Source: Serinibacter arcticus (GTDB lineage: Bacteria > Actinomycetota > Actinomycetes > Actinomycetales > Beutenbergiaceae). Taken from it: a stretch of DNA of 64,000 nucleotides. The notes beneath the pieces were generated by a model, which was not told the origin of the DNA, searched no databases, and was given only the letters and a program-made list of their open reading frames with translations. Of this stretch, positions 1 through 11,202 are shown piece by piece (within the stretch, counting starts at the first letter, position 1; every line of letters starts with the position of its first letter). The position numbers and the translations under genes are program-made. The stretch is from contig NZ_RHPJ01000002.1 of assembly GCF_004786095.1 (NCBI RefSeq), positions 558,001 to 622,000 of the forward strand. The letters are read 5' to 3'.

Positions 1-2327
<2,327 letters not shown>

Positions 2328-2349
2328 CCGGAGCCACCCCGCGACCGCC

Positions 2350-2402
2350 GAGCAAGCCTCACGGGTCGTTCTGAGGCCCGGAACGACCCGTGAGGCTTGC
2401 TC
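2350..2402. repeat. Perfect intergenic palindrome, copy 1 of a shared element
   Basis: Arms 2350-2371 and 2381-2402 are perfect 22-base reverse complements around a 9-base loop. The element sits just after the aldo/keto reductase stop. The arm is nearly identical to the one at 8251-8305 except for one base pair (C:G here, G:C there) that changed on both sides. It has no T-run, so it is either a non-canonical terminator or a dispersed palindromic repeat. Confidence 0.85.
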
Positions 2403-2514
2403 GACAGGTGTGACGGGGTCCGGCCGCGGGCGGACCCTGGCCCCGGCGGTCGTCAGGGGTGACGATGGGGGTCCGCACCCGCGGCGCACCGCGCCGGGAC
2501 AAGGAGTCATCCGC

Positions 2515-2820
2515 ATGAAGGCAGTCATCGCAGGCACCGTCGTCGCCGAGGCGGCGACCGAGGACCTCGTGAAGATCGAGGGCAACTGGTACTTCCCGCC
2601 CGCCAGCCTCACCGAGGGCGCGTTCCACGAGAGCCCCACGGCCTACCACTGCCCGTGGAAGGGCGACGCGCAGTACTTCGACGTCGGGGTGGGGGACGAC
2701 GTCGTCAAGGACGGCGGCTGGTCCTACCCGCAGCCGATCCCGTCCTCGTTCGAGCGCGTGGGTACCGACTACAGCGGCTACGTGGCGTTCGACCGGGCGT
2801 CGGTCACGATCTCCGAGTAG
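2515..2820 (+). CDS. DUF427 domain protein
   Basis: This 101-residue protein has the DUF427 hallmarks: 'EGNWYFPPASL' near the N-terminus, then 'TAYHCPWKGDAQYFDV' and a conserved C-terminal Gly-Tyr-Val-Ala-Phe strand. The ATG at 2515 follows AAGGAG at 2501-2506. DUF427 proteins are small beta-sheet proteins common in actinobacteria and have no settled biochemical role. The gene stands alone, with a palindrome before it and a hairpin after it. Confidence 0.9.
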   Translation: MKAVIAGTVVAEAATEDLVKIEGNWYFPPASLTEGAFHESPTAYHCPWKGDAQYFDVGVGDDVVKDGGWSYPQPIPSSFERVGTDYSGYVAFDRASVTISE

Positions 2821-2832
2821 GACCGGCCAGAG

Positions 2833-2863
2833 CGATCCTCCCCGGCCCCGACCGGGAGGATCG
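2833..2863 (+). terminator. Hairpin after the DUF427 gene
   Basis: CGATCCTCCC (2833-2842) pairs with GGGAGGATCG (2854-2863), starting 13 bases after the stop codon. There is no T-tract, as is common for GC-rich actinobacterial terminators. Confidence 0.55.
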
Positions 2864-3007
2864 CCGGGGTGGGGTCACCCCGCCGGGGCGACGCCCGAGT
2901 GCCACGTCAGTCGCCGCATGACGTTCAATGGAGGCCCGGGACGTCGCGCGATCGCGCGCGTCCCGCACCGTCGCCGTCCGGGCGGCGCCCCGACGGAGGA
3001 ACTGATC

Positions 3008-4276
3008 GTGACCACGCCTGCTCGCCGCCGCCGCCCCACCTCCGCGGACGGGCCGCGCTCCGGCGTCGGCCGTCTGTGGTCCGACGGCGTGGGCACGGTC
3101 GGCACGCGCGCCGTGCAGTGGCTCGCGATCCTCGCGCTGGTGGCCGGGTTCGGTCTGCTGGTGACGCAGCTGACCCTGGTGGTCATCCCGGTGCTCATCG
3201 CGCTGGTGCTCGCCTCGGCGATCTCCCCGCTCGTGCGGTGGCTGCGCGACAAGGGCTGGCCCTCGATACTGGCCACCTGGACCTCGCTGCTGGGTCTGCT
3301 CGCGCTGCTGTCCGCGATCGTGTGGGGCGTCGTGGAGACCGTCGCGCGCCAGTGGGGCGACCTCGTGGACTCCGCCGTCGACGGGGTCCAGGCGCTGCAG
3401 GACCAGCTCGCGGGGCTGCCGTTCGAGATCTCGGACGCGCAGATCGACGAGGTCCAGTCCACGCTGACGGGCCTGCTGTCCTCCGACGGGTTCTCCTCGG
3501 GCGTCGTGGCGGGCGTCTCCGCCACCGCGAACTTCGTCACCGGCCTCGTGCTCGTGATCGTGGTGCTGTTCTTCTTCCTGAAGGACGGCCCCCGCATCTG
3601 GGAGTTCCTGCTGCGCCCGTTCGAGGGCGAGTCGTACGAGCGCGGACGCCGCGTCGGCGGCAAGACGGTCCAGACGCTCGGCGGCTACGTGCGCGGGACG
3701 GCGATCGTGGCCGCGGTCGACGCGATCGGCATCGGCATCGGTCTCGCGATCCTCGGCGTGCCGCTCGCCCTCCCGCTCGCGGTGCTGACGTTCCTGCTGG
3801 CGTTCATCCCGCTGGTCGGCGCCACGCTGGCCGGCACGCTCGCGGCCCTCGTCGCGCTGGTGACCGACGGCCTCGGCTCGGCGGTCATCGTGATCATCAT
3901 CGTGGTCGGCGTGAACCAGCTCGAGGGCAACCTGCTCCAGCCCGTCATCATGGCGCGCTCGCTGCGTCTGCACCCGCTGGTCATCCTCGTGGCGCTGACG
4001 GCGGGCACCGTGACCGCGGGCATCACCGGCGCCGTGCTCGCGGTGCCGATCGCCGCGGCGATCTGGGGCGCCGTCACGGTGTGGGACGGGCCCTCGACCC
4101 CTGCCAGGTTCGCGCGGCAGAAGCGTGAGGAGCGCGTCCACGTGGGTCACCACGACGACGAGGACGAGCACGACGGCGACGACGCCGCCGAGCCTGTCGC
4201 CGACGAGGACGTCACCGACGCGGTGGCCCCCACGGACGCGACGGACGAGACCGGGTCGGCTCGTCGCGCGACCTGA
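3008..4276 (+). CDS. AI-2E family transporter (PerM/YdiK-like membrane protein)
   Basis: The 422-residue protein has a charged N-terminus, about eight hydrophobic segments and the family signature 'VVLFFFLKDGP' near the middle, then 'PLVGATLAG' and 'NQLEGNLLQPVIMARSL' in the second half. The last 60 residues are acidic, His/Asp/Glu-rich and cytoplasmic. Family members are permeases; some export autoinducer-2 while others have been linked to ion exchange or cell-envelope stress. GTG 3008 was chosen because GGAGGA at 2995-3000 is well placed; an ATG at 2918 would add a 30-residue Arg-rich leader. Confidence 0.9.
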   Translation: MTTPARRRRPTSADGPRSGVGRLWSDGVGTVGTRAVQWLAILALVAGFGLLVTQLTLVVIPVLIALVLASAISPLVRWLRDKGWPSILATWTSLLGLLALLSAIVWGVVETVARQWGDLVDSAVDGVQALQDQLAGLPFEISDAQIDEVQSTLTGLLSSDGFSSGVVAGVSATANFVTGLVLVIVVLFFFLKDGPRIWEFLLRPFEGESYERGRRVGGKTVQTLGGYVRGTAIVAAVDAIGIGIGLAILGVPLALPLAVLTFLLAFIPLVGATLAGTLAALVALVTDGLGSAVIVIIIVVGVNQLEGNLLQPVIMARSLRLHPLVILVALTAGTVTAGITGAVLAVPIAAAIWGAVTVWDGPSTPARFARQKREERVHVGHHDDEDEHDGDDAAEPVADEDVTDAVAPTDATDETGSARRAT

Positions 4277-4471
4277 CGCGCCGCCGTGCAAGGTGGCCCC
4301 CGCCGTCGACACATCCGGGGAGTGACCATCGTCGGCCCCGACCACCCCTCCCTCCCGTGAGCGGCAGCGTCCTGCTGACCGTCACGGTCGCGGCGACGGC
4401 GGCGCTCGCCGTCGCGGCGCTGGTGGCGGCCTACCTCCTGCAGCGGGACTCCGGACGTCCGTCGCACGGGC

Positions 4472-4837
4472 TCAGCCCCCGTGCTCGCCCCCACGCGGGC
4501 CGTGGGCGCGGTGCGCCTTCACGCGGCAGTTCGTGGAGCAGTAGACACGATCGCGACGACCCGCCACCGCGCACCCGCACACAGGACACGTCCGACCGCC
4601 CGGGACCGCGGCCTCGCTGAGCTCCTGCAACCAGCGCCGGACAAGCCGCGCGTCGGACTCCGACGCGCGAGCCGCGTCGAGGAGGATGGCGAGGTCGCCC
4701 GTGTCGCGCAGGTGGGTGAGCTGCTCGGGTGTGAACAGACGGGACGCGGCGCCGGGGGAGTACCGGTCGCCGTCGTGCGACACGGACGACACCCACGCGC
4801 GGGCCCGCTCCAGCGCGGCCTCCTCGTCGGGGTCCAT
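4472..4837 (-). CDS. Small protein with C-terminal CxxC...CxxxC zinc ribbon
   Basis: This 121-residue protein has an acidic helical N-terminal part ('MDPDEEAALERARAWV') and a C-terminal zinc-ribbon-like module: 'CPVCG', ten residues on 'YCSTNCR', then 'KAHRAH'. Four Cys and a basic tail suggest zinc and nucleic-acid binding. Similar short proteins are common in actinobacteria but have no established function. The frame continues upstream to 4993, but the extra part is Arg/Cys-rich shadow sequence. The ATG at 4835-4837 has no strong ribosome site, so the start is uncertain. Confidence 0.6.
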   Translation of the reverse strand: MDPDEEAALERARAWVSSVSHDGDRYSPGAASRLFTPEQLTHLRDTGDLAILLDAARASESDARLVRRWLQELSEAAVPGGRTCPVCGCAVAGRRDRVYCSTNCRVKAHRAHGPRGGEHGG

Positions 4838-4992
4838 GTCCGAATGATGGACCTCGCGAGGCCCCGGCACCAGGGTGAGGACGGCGGAGGGCGGGCCACG
4901 GGCGCCCCGTCGTCGCAGGACCGCAGCCACCGCCGTCGAACGGGAGTCGCAGCAACGGTCGTGACGTGCGGCATCGGTCCCTGACAAGATCA

Positions 4993-5021
4993 TTCACATC
5001 GCGCCGCTCCCGTCCTAGGCT
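4993..5021 (+). promoter_or_regulatory. Predicted promoter of the sugar ABC operon
   Basis: TTCACA (4993-4998) and TAGGCT (5016-5021) are separated by 17 bases, a good sigma-A-like arrangement with the actinobacterial TAnnnT -10 form. The first gene of the importer starts about 80 bases downstream. Confidence 0.45.
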
Positions 5022-5101
5022 TCGTGAGGAGAGACCCGACGCACCCCTGGCGTCCCGCTCTTGCGCAGAGTGCCTCGCCCGCACGTCGAACGGAGCGCCC
5101 C

Positions 5102-6406
5102 ATGTCCTTCCCGTCCTTCTCGCGCCGCAGCTTCCTCATCGGCACCGGTGTCGTGGCCGTGCCGGTGGTGCTGGCCGGCTGCGGGTTCACGCAGCAGTCC
5201 AGCCCCGAGGGGCGGCAGGGCACCCTGACGTTCACCACGTGGGGCACCGACGCCGAGCTCGCCGGGTTCCGCTCGGCCATCACCGCGTTCGAGGCCGCCA
5301 ACGAGGGCAGCACGATCGAGCTGAACGCGGTGCCCTACGAGCAGATGTTCACGAACATCGACGCCCAGCTCCAGGCGGGCAACCCGCCCGACGTCTTCCG
5401 CGTGCCGTACTACACGTTCGGTGCCTACGCCGGCCGGGAGCAGCTGCTCGACCTCGGCCCGCTCCTGTCGGCCGAGCGCCAGGAGCAGTTCACGCCGCAG
5501 GCGTGGGCTGCCGTGCAGAGCGCCGGGAGCACCTACGGCCTCCCGCACCACACCGACACCTCGGCGATCCTGATCAACCGCGACCTGTTCGCGGCGGCGG
5601 GCATCACCGAGATCCCCGAGTCGATCGAGGACGCCTGGACGTGGGAGGAGCTCGCCGAGATCGGCGACCGGCTCAAGGCGGGTCTGCCCGCCGGCACGAG
5701 CCCGTGGGCCTACAACTGGCAGGGCAACGGCGTCACGCGGTGGCTCAGCCTGCTGTTCCAGTCCGACGGCGCGTTCCTCGACACCGACCAGGTCACGCCG
5801 CTGATCGACTCCGACGCCGGACGCGAGGCCGTCGAGTTCGCTGCGTCGTTCTTCTCGCAGGGCTACGTGCCGGCCAACAACACCATCGCCTCGGCGAGCT
5901 ACGCGGCCGAGTCGTGGTTCTCCCAGTCGGTGGCGATGGTGTGGTCCGGCGCGTTCCAGATCCCCGACGCCGAGACCACCGCGAGCTTCGACTGGACCGC
6001 CACCTACGCACCCCGCAACGTGCGCGGGGGCGGCGACTTCGGCGGCAACGCGCTCGTGGCGACGGCGCAGACGCAGCAGCCGGAGCTGGCCGCGGCGTTC
6101 CTGGAGTTCGTCACGGACGCCGATCCGATGCGCGACTTCTGCCGCGGCGCCTCCCTGCTGCCCACGCGGGCGGACCTGCTCAACGACGACCTCGAGTTCG
6201 ACGTGCGCAGCGAGCTCGCTCCGATCTTCGCCGCGCAGGCGGGTGTCGTGCAGCCGCAGGACGTGGCGCAGGTCGCCAGCCCCTCCATGTCGGCGATCAT
6301 CCCGGTGCTCAAGGAGCAGCTCGACCTCGCCTTCGCCGGCAGCCAGGACGCGGCCACCACCGTCGCGAACCTGCAGAGCGGCATCGCGGCCGCCACCGGT
6401 GCCTAG
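5102..6406 (+). CDS. ABC sugar transporter solute-binding lipoprotein
   Basis: This 434-residue family-1 extracellular solute-binding protein begins 'FSRRSFLIG' (twin-Arg at residues 8-9), then a hydrophobic stretch and a lipobox 'LAGC' with Cys27. It is therefore probably exported folded through Tat and lipid-anchored outside the membrane. 'LTFTTWG', 'NPPDVFRVPYY' and 'VWSGAFQIP' match the carbohydrate-binding group. It is the first gene of a three-gene operon with two permeases, and no ATPase gene is nearby. The sugar cannot be read from the sequence. Confidence 0.92.
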   Translation: MSFPSFSRRSFLIGTGVVAVPVVLAGCGFTQQSSPEGRQGTLTFTTWGTDAELAGFRSAITAFEAANEGSTIELNAVPYEQMFTNIDAQLQAGNPPDVFRVPYYTFGAYAGREQLLDLGPLLSAERQEQFTPQAWAAVQSAGSTYGLPHHTDTSAILINRDLFAAAGITEIPESIEDAWTWEELAEIGDRLKAGLPAGTSPWAYNWQGNGVTRWLSLLFQSDGAFLDTDQVTPLIDSDAGREAVEFAASFFSQGYVPANNTIASASYAAESWFSQSVAMVWSGAFQIPDAETTASFDWTATYAPRNVRGGGDFGGNALVATAQTQQPELAAAFLEFVTDADPMRDFCRGASLLPTRADLLNDDLEFDVRSELAPIFAAQAGVVQPQDVAQVASPSMSAIIPVLKEQLDLAFAGSQDAATTVANLQSGIAAATGA

Positions 6407-7379
6407 CCCGACGCCGGAGTTCGCGTCGCGGCCCGCGGGCGACGTGCGGCGCGAGGACGGGCGATCGGGTGCCGCGCGCGGTCGCGCCGGCGCCCGTCCC
6501 CGGCGGCCCGGCAGCCGCCGCGAGGCCCTCGCGGCCTACGGCTTCATCGCCCCGAACTACGTGCTGCTGCTGGTCTTCGTGCTGATCCCGCTGGCAGGCG
6601 CCCTCGTGGTGAGCCTGCAGCGGACCGACGGCTTCGGGGCGGGGGAGTTCGCGGGGCTGCAGAACTACGCGCGCCTGTGGTCGGACCCGCTGTTCTGGCG
6701 GGCGCTCGGCAACACCGTGCTGTTCACGCTCATCGTGACGCCGGTGTCGATGGCGTTCGGGCTCGTCGCGGCCACGCTCCTGAACACGGCCCTCCCGGCC
6801 CGGCCGCTCTTCCGCTCGATCCTCATCCTCCCGATGGCCGTCTCCGGCGTCGCGACGGCGTTGATCGGCGTCCTGGTCTTCGACCAGAACTCCGGCGTGC
6901 TCAACAAGCTGCTCGGAGCGTTCGGCCTGCCGGCCGTCACGTGGCAGTCCGACGCCGGCCCGGCGTTCCTCTCGATCGTGCTCGTGACGGTCTGGTGGCG
7001 CACCGGGTTCAACATGCTCATCTACCTGGCGGGGCTGCAGGGCATCGGTCCCGACCTGCACGAGGCGGCGCGGCTGGACGGGGCGAACACGCTGCAGCGG
7101 TTCCGTCACGTGACCGTGCCGCTGCTCGGTCCCACGACGTTCTTCCTGACCGTCCTCAACGTCATCTACTCCTTCCAGGTGTTCGACATCGTGTTCGTGC
7201 TGACCGGGGGAGGTCCCGCGGGCGCGACCTCGGTCCTCGTGACCTACGCCTACGAGACGGGCTTCGTGACGCGCGACCAGGGCTACGCCGCCGCGATCGG
7301 GATGATCCTGTTCCTGTTCGCCCTCCTCTTCGCCGCCGCGCAGTGGCGCGCGAGCCGGACCAGGGACGTGGTCGAGTGA
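6399..7379 (+). CDS. Sugar ABC transporter permease, MalF type
   Basis: This 326-residue permease has six hydrophobic segments and the cytoplasmic EAA loop 'EAARLDGANTLQRFRHV' that docks the ATPase. GTG 6399 overlaps the end of the binding-protein gene by 8 bases (GTGCCTAG), suggesting translational coupling. The first 45 residues are unusually Arg/Pro-rich, so a later start is possible, though no better-placed start was found. It forms a heterodimer with the next permease. Confidence 0.9.
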   Translation: MPSPTPEFASRPAGDVRREDGRSGAARGRAGARPRRPGSRREALAAYGFIAPNYVLLLVFVLIPLAGALVVSLQRTDGFGAGEFAGLQNYARLWSDPLFWRALGNTVLFTLIVTPVSMAFGLVAATLLNTALPARPLFRSILILPMAVSGVATALIGVLVFDQNSGVLNKLLGAFGLPAVTWQSDAGPAFLSIVLVTVWWRTGFNMLIYLAGLQGIGPDLHEAARLDGANTLQRFRHVTVPLLGPTTFFLTVLNVIYSFQVFDIVFVLTGGGPAGATSVLVTYAYETGFVTRDQGYAAAIGMILFLFALLFAAAQWRASRTRDVVE

Positions 7380-8197
7380 GGGCGCGACGCGGGATCCTCG
7401 CGCGCGCCGCCGTCATCGCGGTCGTGGGCCTGGTGACCATCTCGCCGCTGTACTGGATGGTGGCGGTCGCGTTCTCCACGCGCGCCGAGCTGCTCGGCGG
7501 GCGCGAGCTGCGGCTGTGGCCGCGCGAGGTGACGCTGGGGAACTTCGACCGGGTCTTCGCCTCGTTCCCCGTGGCGACCTGGTTCAGCAACTCGGTGGCG
7601 ATCTCGCTCGTGGTGATGATCGTGTCCGTCACCACGAGCCTGCTCGCGGGCTACGCCTTCTCGCAGCTGCGCTTCCCCGGATCGACGGCGCTGTTCTTCG
7701 TGGCGCTGGCCACGCTCGTGCTGCCCGTGCAGGTCATTATGGTGGCGCTGTTCCGGATCGTGACGGGAATGGGTCTGTACGGCACCTACTGGGCCGTGAT
7801 CCTGCCGACAACGGCCTCCGCCTTCGGGCTCTTCCTCGCACGGCAGTTCATGCTCGGCATCCCGCGCGAGCTGATCGAGGCCGCCCGCCTGGACGGCGCC
7901 GGGCACCTCGCGACGTTCCTGCGGATCGTGCTCCCGCTGTCGAGGCCGCTCATCGCGGTCCTGGCGTTCATGAGCCTGCTGTCGTCCTGGAACGACTTCG
8001 CGTGGCCGCTCATCGCGCTGAAGGAGAACCGGCTGTTCACGCTGCCGATCGGGCTGCTGTACCTGCAGGGCCAGTCGGGCAGCGACTACGGCGCCACGAT
8101 GGCCTTCGCACTCATCAACATCGTGCCGATCGCGGTGGTCTTCCTGCTGTTCCAGCGGTACTTCATCGCTGGCTTCGCCCGCAGCGGCATCAAGTAG
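7376..8197 (+). CDS. Sugar ABC transporter permease, MalG type
   Basis: This 273-residue inner-membrane protein has six predicted helices, the EAA motif 'EAARLDGAGHLATFLRIV' and the MalG-type C-terminus 'RYFIAGFARSGIK'. The start GTG 7376 overlaps the MalF-type stop as GTGA. It completes the channel of the importer. Transcription probably ends at the palindrome about 55 bases downstream. Confidence 0.93.
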   Translation: MRARRGILARAAVIAVVGLVTISPLYWMVAVAFSTRAELLGGRELRLWPREVTLGNFDRVFASFPVATWFSNSVAISLVVMIVSVTTSLLAGYAFSQLRFPGSTALFFVALATLVLPVQVIMVALFRIVTGMGLYGTYWAVILPTTASAFGLFLARQFMLGIPRELIEAARLDGAGHLATFLRIVLPLSRPLIAVLAFMSLLSSWNDFAWPLIALKENRLFTLPIGLLYLQGQSGSDYGATMAFALINIVPIAVVFLLFQRYFIAGFARSGIK

Positions 8198-8211
8198 CCC
8201 CTCCGCCCGGC

Positions 8212-8255
8212 GCCGAGCGCTGCGCCGAGCGGCCGTGCCGAGCGCTGCGCCGAGC
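8212..8255. repeat. 19-base direct repeat, two copies 25 bases apart
   Basis: GCCGAGCGCTGCGCCGAGC occurs at 8212-8230 and again at 8237-8255, leading into the palindrome. It looks like a local tandem duplication in the convergent gap; no function is evident. Confidence 0.8.
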
Positions 8256-8305
8256 AAGCCTCAGGGGTCGTTATCGAAGCGATAACGACCCCTGAGGCTT
8301 GTTCG
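8251..8305. repeat. Intergenic palindrome, copy 2 of a shared element
   Basis: Arms 8251-8276 and 8280-8305 pair over 26 positions with one G-U type exception around an AAG loop. The core of the arm is the same as at 2350-2402, with one swapped base pair that preserves pairing. The element lies between the convergent permease and desaturase genes, where it could end transcription from both sides. Confidence 0.85.
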
Positions 8306-8343
8306 CCGCGAGACGGCGGGAGGAGGAGGGTGACCGGCAGTCC

Positions 8344-9459
8344 CTAGCGGGCGGAGCGGAACTCCGCCGTCAGCGGGCACTGGAACGGGTCGCGCGCGGC
8401 GAGGCCCATCTGGTTGAGGTACCGGATGACGATGCCGTAGGACCCCAGCAGCGTGGCCTCGGTGTACGGGACCTTCCGCGACTCGCAGAACTCCTTGACC
8501 ATCGGCTGGATCTTGCGGAGGTTGGGGCGCGGCATGCTCGGGAAGAGGTGGTGCTCGACCTGGTAGTTCAGACCGCCCATGAAGAAGTTGACGAGTCGGC
8601 CGCCGGTGACGTTGCGGCTCATCAGGACCTGGCGGCGCAGGAAGTCGATGCGGGAGTCCGGCGGGACGATCGGCATGCCCTTGTGGTTGGGGGCGAACAC
8701 CGCGCCCATGTACAGGCCGAACAGCCCGAGCTGCACGCCCAGGAACGCGAAAGCCATCCCCACCGGGAGCAGCCAGAACACGAAGCCGAGATAGGCGCCC
8801 AGACGCACCACGACGAAGGCGATCTCGACCGGGCGACGCTTCACGGGCGCGCGCCCGAAGATCGTCTTGATGCCCGAGATGTGCAGGTTGATGCCCTCGA
8901 GCAGCAGGAGCGGGAAGAACAGCCAGCCCTGACGCTGGGCGAACCAGCCCTGCAGGCCCGTGCGGGGCGCGGGGAGGTCCTCGGTGTGGAAGACCAGCAC
9001 GCCGGTCTTGATGTCGGGGTCGGCGGCCACCTGGTTGGGCTTGGCGTGGTGGCGCGAGTGCTTGTGCTGCCACCAGCCGTAGCTCATGCCGGCGTACAGG
9101 TTGGCGACCACCAGGCTCGCCCAGTCGTTCCACTTGCCGGACTTGAAGATCTGGCGGTGCGCCGCGTCGTGGCCCAGGAACATCACCTGACCGAGGATGA
9201 CGGCGAGCACCGCGGCGATCGCGAGCTGCCACCACGAGTCGCCGATCGCGACCATGGCCGCGACGGTGCCGGCCAGCAGCACCGTCAGGACCCCGAACCG
9301 GGTCCAGTAGTACCCGTAGCGCCGCTCCAGCAGACCGGTCTCCTGCACGCTCCGGCTGAGGTCGGTGAAGTCGTTCACCTGACGCTGCCGCGGTGATCGC
9401 GGCGTTGCGGAGTCGTCGAGCGCGGTGGTGGTGCCGACGGGCGGCTGAACAGTCGTCAT
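8344..9459 (-). CDS. Membrane fatty-acid (acyl-lipid/acyl-CoA) desaturase
   Basis: This 371-residue integral-membrane di-iron desaturase shows the three His boxes: 'HDAAH' (97-101), 'HKHSRHH' (132-138) and 'VEHHLFP' near the C-terminus, with hydrophobic pairs between them. Such enzymes put double bonds into acyl chains to tune membrane fluidity and need an electron donor not encoded here. The ATG at 9457-9459 is preceded by an AAGGAA-like site; the frame stays open further upstream as a shadow. A LapA-like membrane protein lies just upstream on the same strand, so the two may be cotranscribed. Confidence 0.93.
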   Translation of the reverse strand: MTTVQPPVGTTTALDDSATPRSPRQRQVNDFTDLSRSVQETGLLERRYGYYWTRFGVLTVLLAGTVAAMVAIGDSWWQLAIAAVLAVILGQVMFLGHDAAHRQIFKSGKWNDWASLVVANLYAGMSYGWWQHKHSRHHAKPNQVAADPDIKTGVLVFHTEDLPAPRTGLQGWFAQRQGWLFFPLLLLEGINLHISGIKTIFGRAPVKRRPVEIAFVVVRLGAYLGFVFWLLPVGMAFAFLGVQLGLFGLYMGAVFAPNHKGMPIVPPDSRIDFLRRQVLMSRNVTGGRLVNFFMGGLNYQVEHHLFPSMPRPNLRKIQPMVKEFCESRKVPYTEATLLGSYGIVIRYLNQMGLAARDPFQCPLTAEFRSAR

Positions 9460-9512
9460 CGGGGAGCTTTCCTTCGGGGGGTCGTACCGGACCGGGCGGT
9501 GGTGCGGACGGG

Positions 9513-9992
9513 CTACGGGCGGCGGTCGCGCTTGACGCGACGGCGGAGCTGGCCGATGCGCAGGGCGCCGACCAGGAGGACCACGATCCCGACGCCGAGA
9601 CCCGAGATCAGGCAGACGACCGCGAGCGGGGCCGAGCCGGTCGCACCCAGGAAGGTGACCTCGACCATCTCGGTGTTCTGGATGAGGAAGATCACCAGGG
9701 CGATCAGGAGGAGGAAGCTGACGCCGATCCCGACCCACAGCGACGCCGTGCGGGTGCGGATCGACTGCTGCTCACGCGTCTGCGCCGGCGTCTGCGGAGG
9801 CTTGGTGGCCGTCGTCGCCGATCCGCCGGGCGGGCGGCCCTTCGTCGCGGGCGACGGCGGAGCGCTCGTGGGGCGGGACGTCGCCGCAGGTGAGGAGGGT
9901 GCGGAGCCGGGAGCCGGCGCACGCGTGGGAGAGCCCGCAGGGGCGGGGGTCGCCGGTGTCAGAGGGGGCTCGGCGTCGTGGTGCGTGGACAT
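9513..9992 (-). CDS. LapA/DUF1049-like membrane protein with Pro-rich cytoplasmic tail
   Basis: This 159-residue protein has a long Ala/Pro/Ser/Thr-rich N-terminal region (1-75) and then two hydrophobic helices with the LapA/DUF1049 signature 'FLIQNTEMVEVTFLG' between them. It ends in a basic tail. An AAGGAGG site precedes the ATG at 9990-9992. Family members are small envelope proteins; LapA of E. coli works with LapB in LPS control, a role that cannot apply in a Gram-positive. Confidence 0.8.
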   Translation of the reverse strand: MSTHHDAEPPLTPATPAPAGSPTRAPAPGSAPSSPAATSRPTSAPPSPATKGRPPGGSATTATKPPQTPAQTREQQSIRTRTASLWVGIGVSFLLLIALVIFLIQNTEMVEVTFLGATGSAPLAVVCLISGLGVGIVVLLVGALRIGQLRRRVKRDRRP

Positions 9993-10137
9993 GCACCCTC
10001 CTTCGGCGGTTAGGGACGGTCACCGTGCGGCGACCGTGAGGCTCGGGTCAACCCCGAACCTACGCCACCGTAGGGTAGCGGTACAGCCTGGGTATCGCGC
10101 GCCGCGCGGACGTCTCACCGGCTGGTCGCACCGCCGC

Positions 10138-11112
10138 TCACGCGAGCGCGCGAACCTTCTCGAGGAGCGGACCGGCGGCCTCGTCGAGGAAGCGCTGCTG
10201 CGCGGCGTCACCGATCTGGACGAGCGCGACGTCGGTGAACCCTGCCTCGAGGAACGGGCGCACGCTCTCGGCGAGCTCGTCGAGGTCGGGGCCGCACGCG
10301 ATCGTCCCCGCGACGTCCTCCGGGCGGACGAACTGCGTCGCCCCGGCGAAGCCCGCCGGTGTGGGGAGATCGGCGTTGACGCTCCACCCGCCCGCGAACC
10401 ACCGGAACTGCTCGTGGGCGCGCTCGATCGCGACGGTGCGGTCGGGGTCCCAGCTGATCGGCACCTGGCCGATCTTTCGCGAGGTGCCGTCGGTGTGGTG
10501 GGCGTCCCAGCTCGCGAGGAGGTCGGCGTCCGGGTCGGTGGCCACCAGGTGGTCGCCGAGCGGGGCGAACCGTTCGATCGACGCGTCCCCCGACACCGCC
10601 AGGGCGATCGGCACCCCGCCCTCGGGCGCGTCCCAGATGCGGGCCGAGTCGACCCGGAAGTACTCGCCCTCGTAGGTGACGAGCTCACCCGTGTGGAGCT
10701 CGCGGATGATCTCGACGGCCTCCTCGAGCATGTCCTGCCGGACGTGGACCGAGGGCCAGCCCTCGCCGACGACGTGCTCGTTGAGGCTCTCGCCCGAACC
10801 GAGCCCGAGGGTGAAGCGCCCGTCGCTCAGGAGCTGCAGCGTCGCGGCCTTCTGGGCGACGACGGCGGGGTGGTACCGGATGGTCGGGCACGTCACGTAG
10901 GTCATGAGCTCGACGCGCGAGGTCACCTGCGACACGGCCCCGAGGACGCTCCAGGCGTACGGCGCGTGGCCCTGGCTCGTGAGCCACGGGGAGTAGTGGT
11001 CGCTGGACACCTCGAAGTCGAAGCCGACCTGCTCGGCCGCGGCCGCGTAGCGGACCAGCTCGCGCGGGCCGCTCTGCTCGGTCATGAGGGTGTATCCGAT
11101 CCGTGCGGACAT
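10138..11112 (-). CDS. F420-dependent LLM-class oxidoreductase
   Basis: This 324-residue single-domain TIM barrel of the luciferase-like monooxygenase superfamily carries 'GFDFEVSSDHYSPW', 'TCPTIRYHPAVVAQ' and 'FTLGLGSGESLNEH', the pattern of the F420-dependent glucose-6-phosphate-dehydrogenase-like subgroup. It implies that the host makes cofactor F420. The ATG start has AAGGAG just upstream. The substrate is not assigned; the neighbours (LapA-like protein, Lsr2) give no pathway. Confidence 0.9.
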   Translation of the reverse strand: MSARIGYTLMTEQSGPRELVRYAAAAEQVGFDFEVSSDHYSPWLTSQGHAPYAWSVLGAVSQVTSRVELMTYVTCPTIRYHPAVVAQKAATLQLLSDGRFTLGLGSGESLNEHVVGEGWPSVHVRQDMLEEAVEIIRELHTGELVTYEGEYFRVDSARIWDAPEGGVPIALAVSGDASIERFAPLGDHLVATDPDADLLASWDAHHTDGTSRKIGQVPISWDPDRTVAIERAHEQFRWFAGGWSVNADLPTPAGFAGATQFVRPEDVAGTIACGPDLDELAESVRPFLEAGFTDVALVQIGDAAQQRFLDEAAGPLLEKVRALA

Positions 11113-11202
11113 CGTCGGCTCCTTCGTCGCTGGGGTGCTTCCCTCCAGCCTCGGGTCGGCCGGGGCCGAAGTCCAGGACGGCGTGGCGGGACCCGGCCCG
11201 GG

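Noticed and set aside
4357-4620. Plus-strand frame beginning with a hydrophobic helix (87 codons)
   Set aside because: No ribosome site, and its second half lies antisense to the zinc-ribbon gene with shadow-like Arg/Pro composition. A very short membrane peptide cannot be excluded.
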